Shown here piece after piece: positions 53,214 through 63,226 of a DNA stretch of 64,000 nt. The notes beneath the pieces are model-generated. The model was not told the DNA's origin. It ran no database searches and worked only from the letters and a program-made list of their open reading frames with translations. The position numbers were made by a program, and so were the translations under genes. The stretch covers positions 2,108,001 to 2,172,000 of the forward strand of contig OW818676.1 in NCBI GenBank assembly GCA_942493235.1, written 5' to 3'. Source of the DNA: ENR-C587 sp942493235 (GTDB lineage Bacteria; Bacteroidota; Ignavibacteria; Kapaibacteriales; UBA2268). Numbering within the stretch: position 1 is the first letter of the stretch; each line of letters begins with the position of its first letter.

Positions 53214-54523
53214 TACTGAGCACCGAATTTGTATTTATCGGAAACACTAATTGGCTGATATAATTTGAACTCACCGAAGCCGTTATTATCGACAAATATA
53301 AAGTTTCTATTTCCAGAATAAGACCATTTTTCATAGACTCTACCGCGTAAATCGGAAGCACTGCGTTCGGTTGAATATGGAGCACCATAGATAATATATA
53401 CTTTCCCCATATCTGTCTTCCAGCCTTCGGAAATATGTTTGAACTTTTCGGTAGAATATTTAACTCTGCCGAAGTATTCATCGAAAGCTTCGTTACGGTC
53501 AGTGCCGGGAGTAGGGTCATGCTTAGCCCAAAAATCGAAGAAACGGGCATATTTCTCTCCATCGGATTTTGCAGATTTCATAAAATCAAATTCATCATTA
53601 GAAGATGCGTAAAATGATTGTGAAATTGCTTTGTCTATATCATCTAATATTACACCGCCGGCAGTGCGAATAAATTTTATAGAACGTTCTGTAGCAGCAA
53701 CTATATCGGATTCGGAAAATTCTAAAGAATCATAAGGCTTTAAAGCATATACTCTAAGAGTATAAGATCCATATTTTAAAACATTTCCTAATTGAATATT
53801 TAAATAATTCTGCTGTTTTCCGGTAATTATCGGCTTGGATACTTTATCTGATGTTAATAAACATTTATTATCAGAATCAAATATTTTATATACAAAGTCA
53901 ATTTTATTTACAGGAGTCGAATTATAGCTTTCGAAGAAAACAAAGAAACCCTCGGTCAAGTCCGCAACATTATCGGATAAGTACGGAGTAACTACCATCT
54001 GGCTATTAACCTCTTCAATTGAACTTAATAGTAACATTCCGCTAAGACTGAATGGATAATCATTGAAATTAAGTACGGAAATATTTCTTGAGCGAGAGAA
54101 TATATTGTTGTTTAAATTATCTGTAATATCGGCTTCAAATTTATAGTTACCTTTTCCAAGATAGAATTCTGCATTTACATAATCATAATTTCCATGGCCA
54201 CCCTGTGAGTTAAGATAGTTTGTTTCAATGATATTGCGTGGAATTATTTTTTCGGATACTTTAGCCGAAGTACTGTCGAATACTTTCACAGTTACCGTGA
54301 AAGTAGAAGTGTAATTCTGACCCTGTGCTTTAAATGTTAGAAATTGATAAGGGATAATTATAAAACAGTCAGCTTTAGAAAGACCTGCCGAATCAGATTG
54401 AAATGTTAAAATATCGAAATACATACCTAATTCATTATCTTTTACTTCTTTTTGGGCAAATACATTCGCACTCAACGAAATTAGTGCAATAAAAAAACTC
54501 AAAATTATTCTCATTTTCTTCAA
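53213..54523 (-). CDS. GWxTD-domain secreted protein
   Basis: 436 residues with a signal peptide (MRIILSFFIALISLSANVFA). The C-terminal 130 residues hold the GWxTD domain: FFDFWAKHDPTPGTDRNEAFDEYFGRV, then HISEGWKTDMGKVYIIYGAP (the GWKTD signature) and YEKWSYSGNRNFIFVDNNGFGEF. The N-terminal part is beta-rich. This family is common in Ignavibacteria, Chlorobi and Kapabacteria-type genomes; its function is unknown. It heads an operon with ispD and probably the hydrolase. Confidence 0.88.
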   Translation of the reverse strand: MKKMRIILSFFIALISLSANVFAQKEVKDNELGMYFDILTFQSDSAGLSKADCFIIIPYQFLTFKAQGQNYTSTFTVTVKVFDSTSAKVSEKIIPRNIIETNYLNSQGGHGNYDYVNAEFYLGKGNYKFEADITDNLNNNIFSRSRNISVLNFNDYPFSLSGMLLLSSIEEVNSQMVVTPYLSDNVADLTEGFFVFFESYNSTPVNKIDFVYKIFDSDNKCLLTSDKVSKPIITGKQQNYLNIQLGNVLKYGSYTLRVYALKPYDSLEFSESDIVAATERSIKFIRTAGGVILDDIDKAISQSFYASSNDEFDFMKSAKSDGEKYARFFDFWAKHDPTPGTDRNEAFDEYFGRVKYSTEKFKHISEGWKTDMGKVYIIYGAPYSTERSASDLRGRVYEKWSYSGNRNFIFVDNNGFGEFKLYQPISVSDKYKFGAQ

Positions 54524-54656
54524 AATAAATTCCTTACTTATTTGTTTCTAACATACTAATTGACGAAAATATTATAAATTATTATATCAAAATAAACTGA
54601 AATATAGAAAATAAATTGAAAATATTAAGATTATTAATTATAAAAGGAAAAATGAT

Positions 54657-56912
54657 ATGATATTCGACATATCTATGATACAAAAAACTTATTCGGAATT
54701 TGCTAAAAAAGTAGATTCTGCAAAAAAAATATTAGCCCGTCCGATGACATTCACAGAAAAAGTTCTTTATGCACATTTGCATTCTGATACTAAATTAGCA
54801 AATTTCAAACGTGGGGTTGACTATGTAAATTTTGCACCCGATAGAGTTGCTATGCAAGATGCTACTGCACAGATGGCATTATTACAGTTTATGCAAGCCG
54901 GAATCCCCAAAGTTGCCGTTCCCTCAACAGTTCACTGCGACCACTTAATCCAAGCTAAAACCGGTGCTGCCGAAGACCTTAGAGCTGCACTCGGCACCAA
55001 TAAAGAAGTCTATGATTTTTTGGCTTCAGTTTCAAATAAATACGGTATAGGATTTTGGAAACCCGGAGCAGGAATTATTCATCAAGTAGTTTTGGAAAAT
55101 TATGCGTTTCCCGGAGCTATGATGGTAGGAACAGATTCGCATACTGTTAATGCCGGTGGTCTCGGAATGCTTGCTATAGGAGTCGGAGGGGCAGATGCCG
55201 TTGATGTAATGGCTGGCATGAGCTGGGAGTTAAAATTCCCGAAATTAATCGGTATTAAAATAATCGGCAAATTAAGTGGCTGGGCTTCTGCTAAAGACAT
55301 TATACTAAAAGTAGCGGGCATATTAACCGTAAAAGGCGGAACCGGGGCAATAGTTGAATATTTCGGTGAGGGTGCCGAATCGCTATCCTGTACCGGTAAA
55401 GCTACTATCTGCAATATGGGTGCCGAAATAGGAGCTACTACTTCCACATTTGCTTTTGATAATAAGATGTATGATTATTTAGTAGCTACATCTCGAAAAG
55501 AAGTTGCAGACTTAGCTAAGTCAATTGCTCCGTACTTGACTGCCGATGCTGAAGTATATGCTGAGCCGGAAAAATATTTCGACCAAGTAATTGAAGTTAA
55601 TCTTTCAGAATTAGAGCCTTATATTAATGGTCCGTTTTCTCCCGATTTGGCAACTCCACTATCTGAATTTGCCAAAGCCGTTAAAGATAATAACTGGCCC
55701 CAAAAATTAGATGTAGGGTTAATTGGTTCTTGCACTAATTCAAGCTATGAAGATATAAGTCGCTCGGCATCGTTGGCTAAGCAAGCTGTTGATAAAAAAT
55801 TAAAAGCAAAAGCCGAATTTACTATTACTCCCGGTTCCGAAACGGTTCGTTATACAATTGAACGCGACGGATTTATAGATACATTCAAAGCTATGGGTGG
55901 CGTAGTACTTGCTAATGCCTGCGGTCCTTGCATTGGTCAATGGAGTAGAAAAGATGGCGATAAACTCGGCAATAATTCTATTATTACTTCATTTAATCGT
56001 AATTTTGCAAAACGCAATGACGGCAATCCTAAAACTCATAGCTTTGTAGCTTCACCTGAGTTAGTAACCGCATTCTCAATAGCAGGTGATTTAGCATTTA
56101 ATCCGATGACCGATACTTTAATAAATGAAAACGGAATAGCCGTAAAACTTGATGAACCAAAGGGGCACGAATTACCGCTCAAAGGATTTGGCGTTGAAGA
56201 TCCGGGATATGTAGCTCCGGCTGAAGATGGTTCAAAATTGCAGGTAGTAGTCTCGCCTACATCAGATAGATTACAGCTTCTCGAACCGTTCAAGGCTTGG
56301 GAGGGTACTAATTTATCCGGTTTGAAATTATTAATTAAAGCTAAAGGCAAATGCACAACCGACCATATTTCGATGGCAGGTCCTTGGTTGAAATTCCGCG
56401 GACATTTAGATAATATATCCGATAATCTATTGACCGGTGCGGTGAATGCTTTCACTGAAAAGACTAACAGTGTTAAAAATGCGATTACCGGAGAGTACGG
56501 CGAAGTTCCTTTAGTGCAGCGTTATTATAAAGCTCAAGGTATTGGCTCTATAGTAGTTGGTGATGAAAATTACGGTGAAGGCTCGTCTCGTGAACACGCC
56601 GCTATGGAACCACGTTTTCTGGGAGTTAGAGCTATACTTGTTAAATCATTTGCTCGTATTCACGAGACTAATTTGAAAAAACAGGGTATGCTAGCTTTAA
56701 CATTTGCAAATAAAGCTGATTATGACAAAATCCGTGAAGACGACACTTTTGATCTGAATGGCTTGACTGATTTTATTGCGAGCAAACCATTAACTCTAGT
56801 GCTAAATCACACAGACGGGACTAAAGAATTAATTTCGGTCAATCACAGTTATAATTCTCAGCAAATCGAGTGGTTTAAAGCCGGTGCGGCACTCAATCTG
56901 ATGAGGAAGTAA
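54657..56912 (+). CDS. Aconitate hydratase (mitochondrial-type)
   Basis: 751 residues, near the usual size of mitochondrial-type aconitases. It interconverts citrate and isocitrate in the TCA cycle using a [4Fe-4S] cluster. The cluster cysteines are in GLIGSCTNSSYEDI (near residue 360) and ANACGPCIGQW (near residue 423). Substrate motifs include GTDSHTVNAGGLGMLAIGVGG and, in the swivel domain, GDENYGEGSSREHAAMEPR. The ATG at 54657 has AAGGA upstream (54640s). A clear terminator follows. No other TCA gene is adjacent. Confidence 0.95.
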   Translation: MIFDISMIQKTYSEFAKKVDSAKKILARPMTFTEKVLYAHLHSDTKLANFKRGVDYVNFAPDRVAMQDATAQMALLQFMQAGIPKVAVPSTVHCDHLIQAKTGAAEDLRAALGTNKEVYDFLASVSNKYGIGFWKPGAGIIHQVVLENYAFPGAMMVGTDSHTVNAGGLGMLAIGVGGADAVDVMAGMSWELKFPKLIGIKIIGKLSGWASAKDIILKVAGILTVKGGTGAIVEYFGEGAESLSCTGKATICNMGAEIGATTSTFAFDNKMYDYLVATSRKEVADLAKSIAPYLTADAEVYAEPEKYFDQVIEVNLSELEPYINGPFSPDLATPLSEFAKAVKDNNWPQKLDVGLIGSCTNSSYEDISRSASLAKQAVDKKLKAKAEFTITPGSETVRYTIERDGFIDTFKAMGGVVLANACGPCIGQWSRKDGDKLGNNSIITSFNRNFAKRNDGNPKTHSFVASPELVTAFSIAGDLAFNPMTDTLINENGIAVKLDEPKGHELPLKGFGVEDPGYVAPAEDGSKLQVVVSPTSDRLQLLEPFKAWEGTNLSGLKLLIKAKGKCTTDHISMAGPWLKFRGHLDNISDNLLTGAVNAFTEKTNSVKNAITGEYGEVPLVQRYYKAQGIGSIVVGDENYGEGSSREHAAMEPRFLGVRAILVKSFARIHETNLKKQGMLALTFANKADYDKIREDDTFDLNGLTDFIASKPLTLVLNHTDGTKELISVNHSYNSQQIEWFKAGAALNLMRK

Positions 56913-56936
56913 AATGATTTAAGTGTTATAATTTTT

Positions 56937-56973
56937 ATCCTCCTAATTTATTTTTGAAATTAGGAGGATTTTG
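56937..56973 (+). terminator. Terminator after aconitase
   Basis: 13-bp perfect stem ATCCTCCTAATTT (56937-56949) with AAATTAGGAGGAT (56957-56969) followed by TTTT. Confidence 0.9.
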
Positions 56974-57066
56974 ATAAGATAAAGAAATATTGTATATTTG
57001 CTCTTTATCAATATTGATTACTATTTGTATTATCAATCTTTTAAAATTTAAAAATTGAAACATAAA

Positions 57067-57135
57067 ATGGAAATATTTGGCAACGACTTACATAAAATAA
57101 TTCAAGGTGAAATGCATTTAGAAGGTGAAGTTTAA
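57067..57135 (+). CDS. Possible 22-residue ORF or gene remnant
   Basis: ATG...TAA encoding MEIFGNDLHKIIQGEMHLEG plus two residues, in the otherwise gene-free 56974-57222. No strong ribosome binding site and no recognised family. It may be a chance ORF or the stump of a lost gene. Confidence 0.15.
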   Translation: MEIFGNDLHKIIQGEMHLEGEV

Positions 57136-57222
57136 AGATTGCTAAAGTGAGAATAATTGAACTTTATGATAGTAAAATCCTTTAATAAATAATAGATAAT
57201 TCACTAAAAAAACTTAAATAAT

Positions 57223-57933
57223 ATGCTAAAAATCGGATTTTCAAAAGCGACAAAGTCAAAGACATATCAATTATATGTCGAATGGCTGAAAAGTTCCAAA
57301 GTGGATTTTGAATATATAGACTTTTCTGCTCACAGCATCGATGACTCTTTGCAATTATTAGAAAGCTGTTCGGGATTGGTTCTGACCGGTGGGGCAGACG
57401 TTCACCCTTCCTTATATAATAAAGCTGATCAAGTCGAAAGATGCTTTAGTAACATAACGCAGGACGAACTCGAAATTCCGATTATTAATAAAGTAATCGA
57501 TATTAAAATGCCAATTCTGGCGATTTGTCGAGGCTCACAGATTCTGAACGTCAGCCAAGGCGGGGATTTAATCGTCGATATTGAGCAAGACTACCCAAGC
57601 ACTCTTAAACACAGTTCAAGCAAAGATGAGCTTACTTATCATAATATTAGAATCAATACATACAGCGAACTTTATTCAATTAGCAATGTTGAAAATTTCG
57701 ATGTAGTTACATTCCATCATCAAGCAGTTGATAAATTAGCGGACTGTTTCCGTCCGGTCGCATTTGCAGATGATAATATTATTGAAGCATACCAGTGGCG
57801 TAATCCCGAAGGCAAAGGCTATTTAAATGCTATTCAGTGGCATCCGGAAATGGGAGATTATAATAATATATTAAGTGATTCAATCGCTAAGGAATTTCTA
57901 TTAAAGGCGAAATTGTTTGCTGAAAAGGAGTAA
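57223..57933 (+). CDS. Class I glutamine amidotransferase-like / gamma-glutamyl-GABA hydrolase family (peptidase C26)
   Basis: 236 residues. The class I GATase fold is shown by GLVLTGGADVHPSLY, the nucleophile Cys in PILAICRGSQILNVSQGGDLI (near residue 102), and the His-Glu pair in LNAIQWHPEMGDY (near residue 206). The GG-D-HPSLY motif is typical of the PuuD / gamma-glutamyl-gamma-aminobutyrate hydrolase family rather than of amidotransferase subunits. It may hydrolyse a gamma-glutamyl amine. No polyamine-degradation genes are adjacent, so the exact substrate is open. Confidence 0.88.
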   Translation: MLKIGFSKATKSKTYQLYVEWLKSSKVDFEYIDFSAHSIDDSLQLLESCSGLVLTGGADVHPSLYNKADQVERCFSNITQDELEIPIINKVIDIKMPILAICRGSQILNVSQGGDLIVDIEQDYPSTLKHSSSKDELTYHNIRINTYSELYSISNVENFDVVTFHHQAVDKLADCFRPVAFADDNIIEAYQWRNPEGKGYLNAIQWHPEMGDYNNILSDSIAKEFLLKAKLFAEKE

Positions 57934-58133
57934 ACCATAAACTAAATGTAATTTAGACATTTATCCATAAAAATGTAAATTTACCCTTATTACCTTATTT
58001 GCCCGAATTCAAGAAGCAATTAATAACTATTGTAAAATTAATTAATTTCTTCTATTTAACTCATTAGTATTGGGATACCGGCATTTATATCATTTCTTAA
58101 ACGAAAAAAATAGTGTGCAGGCTTTTAATTAAT

Positions 58134-58171
58134 AAAAAAAGCCGATGGAAATCACGCCATCGGCTTAAAGT
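58134..58171 (-). terminator. Terminator of the hydrogenase operon
   Basis: 8-bp GC-rich stem GCCGATGG (58141-58148) with CCATCGGC (58157-58164), extended by A-T pairs. On the minus strand it is followed by a T7 run. Confidence 0.85.
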
Positions 58172-58263
58172 TCAATCAAAATACAGATTGATTTATGGAA
58201 TAAACTTTTTTTTAGGGAATATTTACCCTAAAATTTAGTCATAATTGACTAATAAAAAGTATT

Positions 58264-58291
58264 ATAAGCCCGAAAAAGAATTCGAGCTTAT
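58264..58291 (-). terminator. Second stem-loop directly after hydA
   Basis: ATAAGCCCGAA (58264-58274) pairs with TTCGAGCTTAT (58281-58291), one mismatch, 9 bp past the stop codon. It may stabilise the mRNA 3' end or act as a first terminator. Confidence 0.6.
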
Positions 58292-58299
58292 ATTTGAAT

Positions 58300-60069
58300 T
58301 TATACTTTATCTCTTTTTTCGTATTTAGTATGCAATAGGTGATGAGAAACTTCACCCAAAGGTTTACCAAGGAATTCCTCATAAATCTTGATAATATCAG
58401 GATTATTGTGAGATTTTCTAATCGGTTTACCTTCATCTTCTTTATAAATAGCTGCCATACGGCTTTTGCGTATTTCATCTGTAGTAAAGCGTGGTTGCCC
58501 ACCGCCACCGATACAACCGCCGGAGCAAGTCATAATTTCAACGAAATGGAACACTTCGCCTTTTTTAATCATTTCAAATAGTTCTTTTACATTAGCTAAG
58601 CCGTGTGCCACTCCTACTTTTGCTTCTATACCTTCTAAGAATTTGTATTCTTCAACAGTATTCTCGAATTTAATAGTTGCTTTCTTTAAGCCTTCTAAGC
58701 CCATTATCGGAGCTAAGTGAAGATTTTCAGCGGGCAATTCACGACCTGTTACCAATTCATAAACAGTACGTAAAGCTGCTTCCATCACACCGCCGGTATT
58801 TGCAAAAATATCCGCTGCACCGGTTGATTGCCCCAATGGATTATCCATAAGGCTGTCAGGTAATTTCTCGAAATTAATATTTGCTTGCTTAATCATTTTG
58901 CCGAGTTCGCGAGTAGTCAATACATAGTCAACATCTTGGATACCGCTGGAATTCATTTCGGGTCTTTGAGCTTCAAATTTCTTTGCAGTACAAGGCATAA
59001 CTGAAACAACAACTATATCTTGAATGTCTTTTGCTACTTTTTGTGCAAAATATGTTTTGGCAATTGCACCAAACATTTGCTGCGGTGATTTACAAGTTGA
59101 CAAATTCGGTAAAAACTCAGGATAATAATATTCTGCAAATTTAATCCAACCGGGTGAACAGCTTGTAAACATCGGGAGAGCAACATCTTCTTTATCAACA
59201 ATAGCTTTTTTAAGGCGAGTCAATAATTCGGTACCCTCTTCGATAATAGTTAAATCTGCTGCAAAATCAGTATCGAAAACTTTATCAAACCCCAATTGTT
59301 TTAGTGCTGTTACCATTTTACCGGTTACTAATTCGCCTGGCTCACAGTCGAAGCATTCACCAAGAGCTGCTCTGATAGCTGGGGCGGTCTGAACGACAAC
59401 CATTTTAGTTGGGTCGTCAAGTGCTGCCCATACTTTTTCAATATGGCTCTTTTCGGTAATTGCACCGACAGGGCAGATAGCACCGCATTGACCGCACTGT
59501 ACGCAAGGTACATCAACTAAATCTAATGTAAAAGCTGGACCGATAACTGTGTCGAAACCTCTCCCTTGTGGGAATAATGCTCCGACAGCTTGCATCTCGT
59601 TACAGACGCTAACGCATCTGCGGCATTTGATACATTTCGAATTATCGCGAATTAGTGCAGGAGTCGAATCATCAATATGATGAGCGGCTCTTTGTCCGTC
59701 AAAGCGAACTTCTTTAATACCCATTTCGGAGGCAATAGCTTGAAGCTCACAGTCGTCAACTCTTTCGCAAGTTTGGCAGTCGCCATCATGCTCGGATAGC
59801 ATCAACTCAACAACTGTTTTACGTGCTTCTCTTGCTCGTTTAGTATTTGTCATTACCTCCATTCCTTCTGCTACGGGAGTAGCACAAGAAGCGGCAAGCC
59901 CTTTTCCGCCTTTAACTTCTACCAAGCAGACTCTGCAAGCTCCTTGAGGTTTTTTCCCTTCAAGGAAGCATAAAGTAGGGATATTAACACCTGCTTTTTT
60001 GGCTGCTTCCAATACCATAGTGCCTGCTGGCACTTGTACGTCTATATTGTTTATTTTTATATTTATCAT
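58300..60069 (-). CDS. hydA: [FeFe] hydrogenase catalytic subunit HydA (NADH-dependent type)
   Basis: 589 residues, cytosolic. The N-terminal [2Fe-2S] domain has CFLEGKKPQGACRVC. Next are a His/Cys [4Fe-4S] site (HDGDCQTCERVDDCELQ) and a 2x[4Fe-4S] ferredoxin domain (CIKCRRCVSVCNE, CVQCGQCGAICPVGAI). The H-cluster domain has L1 TSCSPGW (residues 302-308), L2 MPCTAKKFE and L3 EIMTCSGGCIGGGGQP (about 511-526). L1 differs from the common TSCCPGW by Ser at the second Cys. With HydB and HydC this forms an NADH- and probably ferredoxin-linked, electron-bifurcating or confurcating hydrogenase. The maturases HydEFG are not in the window. It is last in the operon, 31 bp after hydB. Confidence 0.93.
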   Translation of the reverse strand: MINIKINNIDVQVPAGTMVLEAAKKAGVNIPTLCFLEGKKPQGACRVCLVEVKGGKGLAASCATPVAEGMEVMTNTKRAREARKTVVELMLSEHDGDCQTCERVDDCELQAIASEMGIKEVRFDGQRAAHHIDDSTPALIRDNSKCIKCRRCVSVCNEMQAVGALFPQGRGFDTVIGPAFTLDLVDVPCVQCGQCGAICPVGAITEKSHIEKVWAALDDPTKMVVVQTAPAIRAALGECFDCEPGELVTGKMVTALKQLGFDKVFDTDFAADLTIIEEGTELLTRLKKAIVDKEDVALPMFTSCSPGWIKFAEYYYPEFLPNLSTCKSPQQMFGAIAKTYFAQKVAKDIQDIVVVSVMPCTAKKFEAQRPEMNSSGIQDVDYVLTTRELGKMIKQANINFEKLPDSLMDNPLGQSTGAADIFANTGGVMEAALRTVYELVTGRELPAENLHLAPIMGLEGLKKATIKFENTVEEYKFLEGIEAKVGVAHGLANVKELFEMIKKGEVFHFVEIMTCSGGCIGGGGQPRFTTDEIRKSRMAAIYKEDEGKPIRKSHNNPDIIKIYEEFLGKPLGEVSHHLLHTKYEKRDKV

Positions 60070-60100
60070 TTTAAATTATCTCCTTAAAAATATTACCATT

Positions 60101-63100
60101 TTAGCAATGACCATAATCACAGCGTAAACATCTCTTAGCTTGTCTGACTGCTTCGGGTTCTGTCCAAGGCATTTCAACCTCACCAAAATTATTTTTACGT
60201 CTTTCTAACGCAAGTAGAGGCAGCTTAGTTCTCGGATATGGAGCCGGATCTGCATCTGGGTCATAGAAAGTAGTATTTGCTCTTTCTTCTCTCCAGAATG
60301 CATGAGTAGTACCGGTCAGATATTCATCTATACCAACTGCGGCTCTTTCGCCGGCAGAAATAGCTTCAATAACAGTTTTTTCGCCCATAGTAGCGGCATC
60401 GCCACCGGAGAAAATCCAAGGAACCGAAGTCTGCTGGGTAATTTCATTAGCAGTGATTGCACTTTCGCCAACCATGTTTAATCTAGTACCCACATTGATA
60501 AGTGAAGTATCAAATCCTTGACCTAAAGCTAAAATTACTTGGTCACAATCAATAACAAATGTTTTATCTTCATTAACAGGGCGGCGACGACCTGAAGAGT
60601 CAAATTCGCCGAGAGTCATATAGTTACATTTCACTCCGGCTACTTTACCGTCGTCGTCAACTAAGAATTCTCTTGGATTTGTTAATGGTAATATTTTAAT
60701 ATCTTCTTGCAATGCTTCTTCAATTTCTTCAGCATAAGCAGGCATTTCGCCTTGTGAACGGCGATATACGACCGATACGTTTTCAGCACCTAATCTGATA
60801 GCAGTTCTTGCTGAGTCAAATGCAGCATTACCACCGCCGACTATAACTACGTTTTTACCTACCGGTACCGAACCTCTTAAATTATAAGTCATCAAGAAGT
60901 CCATAGCTTTAACTACGTTTTTAGCGTCATGCCCAGGAATACTTAATTCAGTACCTTTTGGCGAACCAATTCCGATAAATACAGCTTCGTAACCCTGCTC
61001 TCTCAAATCTTGAACTAAGAAATCTTTTCCGAGACGTTTATTACATTCAATATCAACGCCGAGATTTTCAATCATACGAATCTCGCGGGCTAAAGTCTCT
61101 CGAGGTAATCTATAAGCAGGAATTGTCTGAACAAGCATACCGCCCGGTCTTTGCTCTGCTTCAAATACTTTCGGTTTATATCCAAGTCTTGCCAAGAAGT
61201 AAGCACATGTTAATCCCGATGGTCCTGCTCCGATAATTGCAACTTTTCTATTTGCATTCTCGGCACTTTCGCGTACTTCAGGTACTTGAATAGTAATTTC
61301 TTGGTCAACCATATATCTCTTTAATGCACGAATAGAAATTGCATCATCCATAGAAGCACGGCGACATTTATCTTCGCAAGTATGGAAGCATACTCTTGCA
61401 CAAACTGCAGCAAACGGATTACGCTCTCTATGTAGCATTAATGCTTCGGCATAGCGTTTCTCGCCTATTAACGATACAAATCCCGGTACGTCAACGTGTG
61501 CCGGACATGCACTTTGGCAAGGAGCACGAACCAATCCACGGCAAACGCCAGCTTCGCAATGTTTATTATTTATATGTTGCTCATATTCATGTCTAAAATG
61601 TCGAATAGTAGATAGTACAGGATTAGGAGCAGTTTGACCCAAACCGCATAGTGAAGACTCTTTGATTTGCTCGCCAAGGCTGATTAATAGCTCTATATCG
61701 CCTTCTTTACCTTTGCCTTCGCAAATTCTGTCTAATATTTCAAGCATACGCTTTGTGCCGACACGGCAAGGAACGCATTTGCCACAAGATTCTTCTTGTA
61801 CGAATTCGAGGAAGAAACGAGCAACGTCAACCATACATGTGTCTTCGTCCATAACTACTAAACCGCCCGAACCCATGATAGCACCAAGATCCTGCAATGA
61901 TTCATAGTCAAGAGCGACATTAAGATTTTCTTTAGGAATGCATCCGCCGGAAGGTCCGCCGATTTGAGCGGCTTTAAATTTCTTTTCTCCCGGAATACCA
62001 TTACCAATATCATAAATTAATTCGCCAAGTGAGGTGCCGACAGGTACTTCAACCAAACCGGAATTATTGATAGCACCGGCTAATGCAAATACTTTTGTAC
62101 CTTTGCTCTTTGGTGTGCCTACCGAAGCAAACCAATCACCGCCCTTGCGAATAATTTCCGGTACATTGGCAAATGTTTCTACATTGTTCAGTACCGATGG
62201 CTTACCCCATAGACCGGCATCCGATGGGAAAGGAGGTCTTGGGCGAGGCTCGCCACGTTTACCTTCGATTGAATTCATAAGTGCAGTCTCTTCACCGCAA
62301 ACAAATGCTCCCGAACCCATTCTGATTTCTAAATTAAAACAGAATTCAGAGCCGAATATATTATCTCCTAATATACCGTATTCGTTAGCTTTATCAATGG
62401 CGTACTGAAGCCTTTCAACAGCAAGCGGATATTCTGCACGTACGTAAACATAACCTTGATTAGCTCCGATTGCAAAAGCTCCGAGAGCCATTCCTTCAAT
62501 AATACTGTGAGGGTCACCCTCCAGAACGCTTCTATCCATAAAAGCACCCGGATCGCCTTCGTCAGCATTACATAATATATATTTTTGGTCTGATACATTC
62601 TTTTTAGCAAAAGACCATTTCATCCAAGTCGGGAACCCTGCTCCGCCTCTGCCTCTAAGACCTGACTTTCTCATTTCGTCAACTACATAATCAGGGTCAA
62701 ATTTAGTAACAGCCTTAGCAAGAGCTTCATATCCGTTATTGCCTATATAATCTTCTATACTTAAAGGGTCAATCTCTCCGCAATTTCGTAATACGATTTT
62801 ATTCTGACGCTTAAAGAAATTAATATCTTCCATTTTGTGAAGTGGCTTTTCAGTAGCATCGGTTTTCCAATTCAACCTCTCAACTATTTCACCTTTTTTT
62901 ACATGGGATTCTATTATTTCTAAACAATCTTCAGGAGCAACCTGTTGATATAATGTATTATCCGATTTCATTACTACTACCGGACCATGAACACAAGGAC
63001 CTAAGCAGCCCGTAGGAGAAACAAGAACTTCTTTTGATAAACCCGAATCAGTAACTGCTTTGTCAAGTGCTTCTTTAACTTTTAAAGAACCCGAAGCAAT

Positions 63101-63226
63101 ACAGCCACCACCCAGACAGACCATAATTCTTTCTTTTATCTCTTTCCCGATTTTTTCATTGCGGATAATAACGTCTTTTTTAATTGATTCTAATTCCGCA
63201 AAATTTTTGATTTTTTTAGCTGACAT
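60101..63226 (-). CDS. hydB: HydB (NuoF-like) fused to a GltD/NfnL-like FAD-NAD(P) module
   Basis: 1041 residues. Order: a thioredoxin-like [2Fe-2S] domain (CLGGGCIASGS ... TGCLGPCVHG, about 30-110); a NuoF core with NADH/FMN site GLRGRGGAGFPTWMKW and LCNADEGDPGAFMD; and the [4Fe-4S] site ESCGKCVPCRVGTKRM ... SSLCGLGQ. Where HydB of Thermotoga has a 2x[4Fe-4S] ferredoxin tail, this protein instead has a glutamate-synthase-small-subunit-like module. That module has its own Cys cluster (CQSACPAHVDVPGF, CARVCFHTCEDKC), FAD site AIIGAGPSGLTCAYFLARLG, NAD(P) site VVIVGGGNAAFDSARTA and a final CLRCDYGHC. This may let the complex also use NADPH. Its start overlaps the hydC stop. Confidence 0.9.
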   Translation of the reverse strand: MSAKKIKNFAELESIKKDVIIRNEKIGKEIKERIMVCLGGGCIASGSLKVKEALDKAVTDSGLSKEVLVSPTGCLGPCVHGPVVVMKSDNTLYQQVAPEDCLEIIESHVKKGEIVERLNWKTDATEKPLHKMEDINFFKRQNKIVLRNCGEIDPLSIEDYIGNNGYEALAKAVTKFDPDYVVDEMRKSGLRGRGGAGFPTWMKWSFAKKNVSDQKYILCNADEGDPGAFMDRSVLEGDPHSIIEGMALGAFAIGANQGYVYVRAEYPLAVERLQYAIDKANEYGILGDNIFGSEFCFNLEIRMGSGAFVCGEETALMNSIEGKRGEPRPRPPFPSDAGLWGKPSVLNNVETFANVPEIIRKGGDWFASVGTPKSKGTKVFALAGAINNSGLVEVPVGTSLGELIYDIGNGIPGEKKFKAAQIGGPSGGCIPKENLNVALDYESLQDLGAIMGSGGLVVMDEDTCMVDVARFFLEFVQEESCGKCVPCRVGTKRMLEILDRICEGKGKEGDIELLISLGEQIKESSLCGLGQTAPNPVLSTIRHFRHEYEQHINNKHCEAGVCRGLVRAPCQSACPAHVDVPGFVSLIGEKRYAEALMLHRERNPFAAVCARVCFHTCEDKCRRASMDDAISIRALKRYMVDQEITIQVPEVRESAENANRKVAIIGAGPSGLTCAYFLARLGYKPKVFEAEQRPGGMLVQTIPAYRLPRETLAREIRMIENLGVDIECNKRLGKDFLVQDLREQGYEAVFIGIGSPKGTELSIPGHDAKNVVKAMDFLMTYNLRGSVPVGKNVVIVGGGNAAFDSARTAIRLGAENVSVVYRRSQGEMPAYAEEIEEALQEDIKILPLTNPREFLVDDDGKVAGVKCNYMTLGEFDSSGRRRPVNEDKTFVIDCDQVILALGQGFDTSLINVGTRLNMVGESAITANEITQQTSVPWIFSGGDAATMGEKTVIEAISAGERAAVGIDEYLTGTTHAFWREERANTTFYDPDADPAPYPRTKLPLLALERRKNNFGEVEMPWTEPEAVRQAKRCLRCDYGHC

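Larger units (their letters stand above)
57934..58299. other. Gap between the convergent amidotransferase and hydrogenase genes
   Basis: 366 bp, no gene. Contains the two stem-loops at the end of the hydrogenase operon; the rest is AT-rich. Confidence 0.6.

Noticed and set aside
53203..53562. 119-codon minus-strand frame inside the GWxTD gene
   Set aside because: Alternate frame of the well-supported GWxTD domain; no independent evidence.
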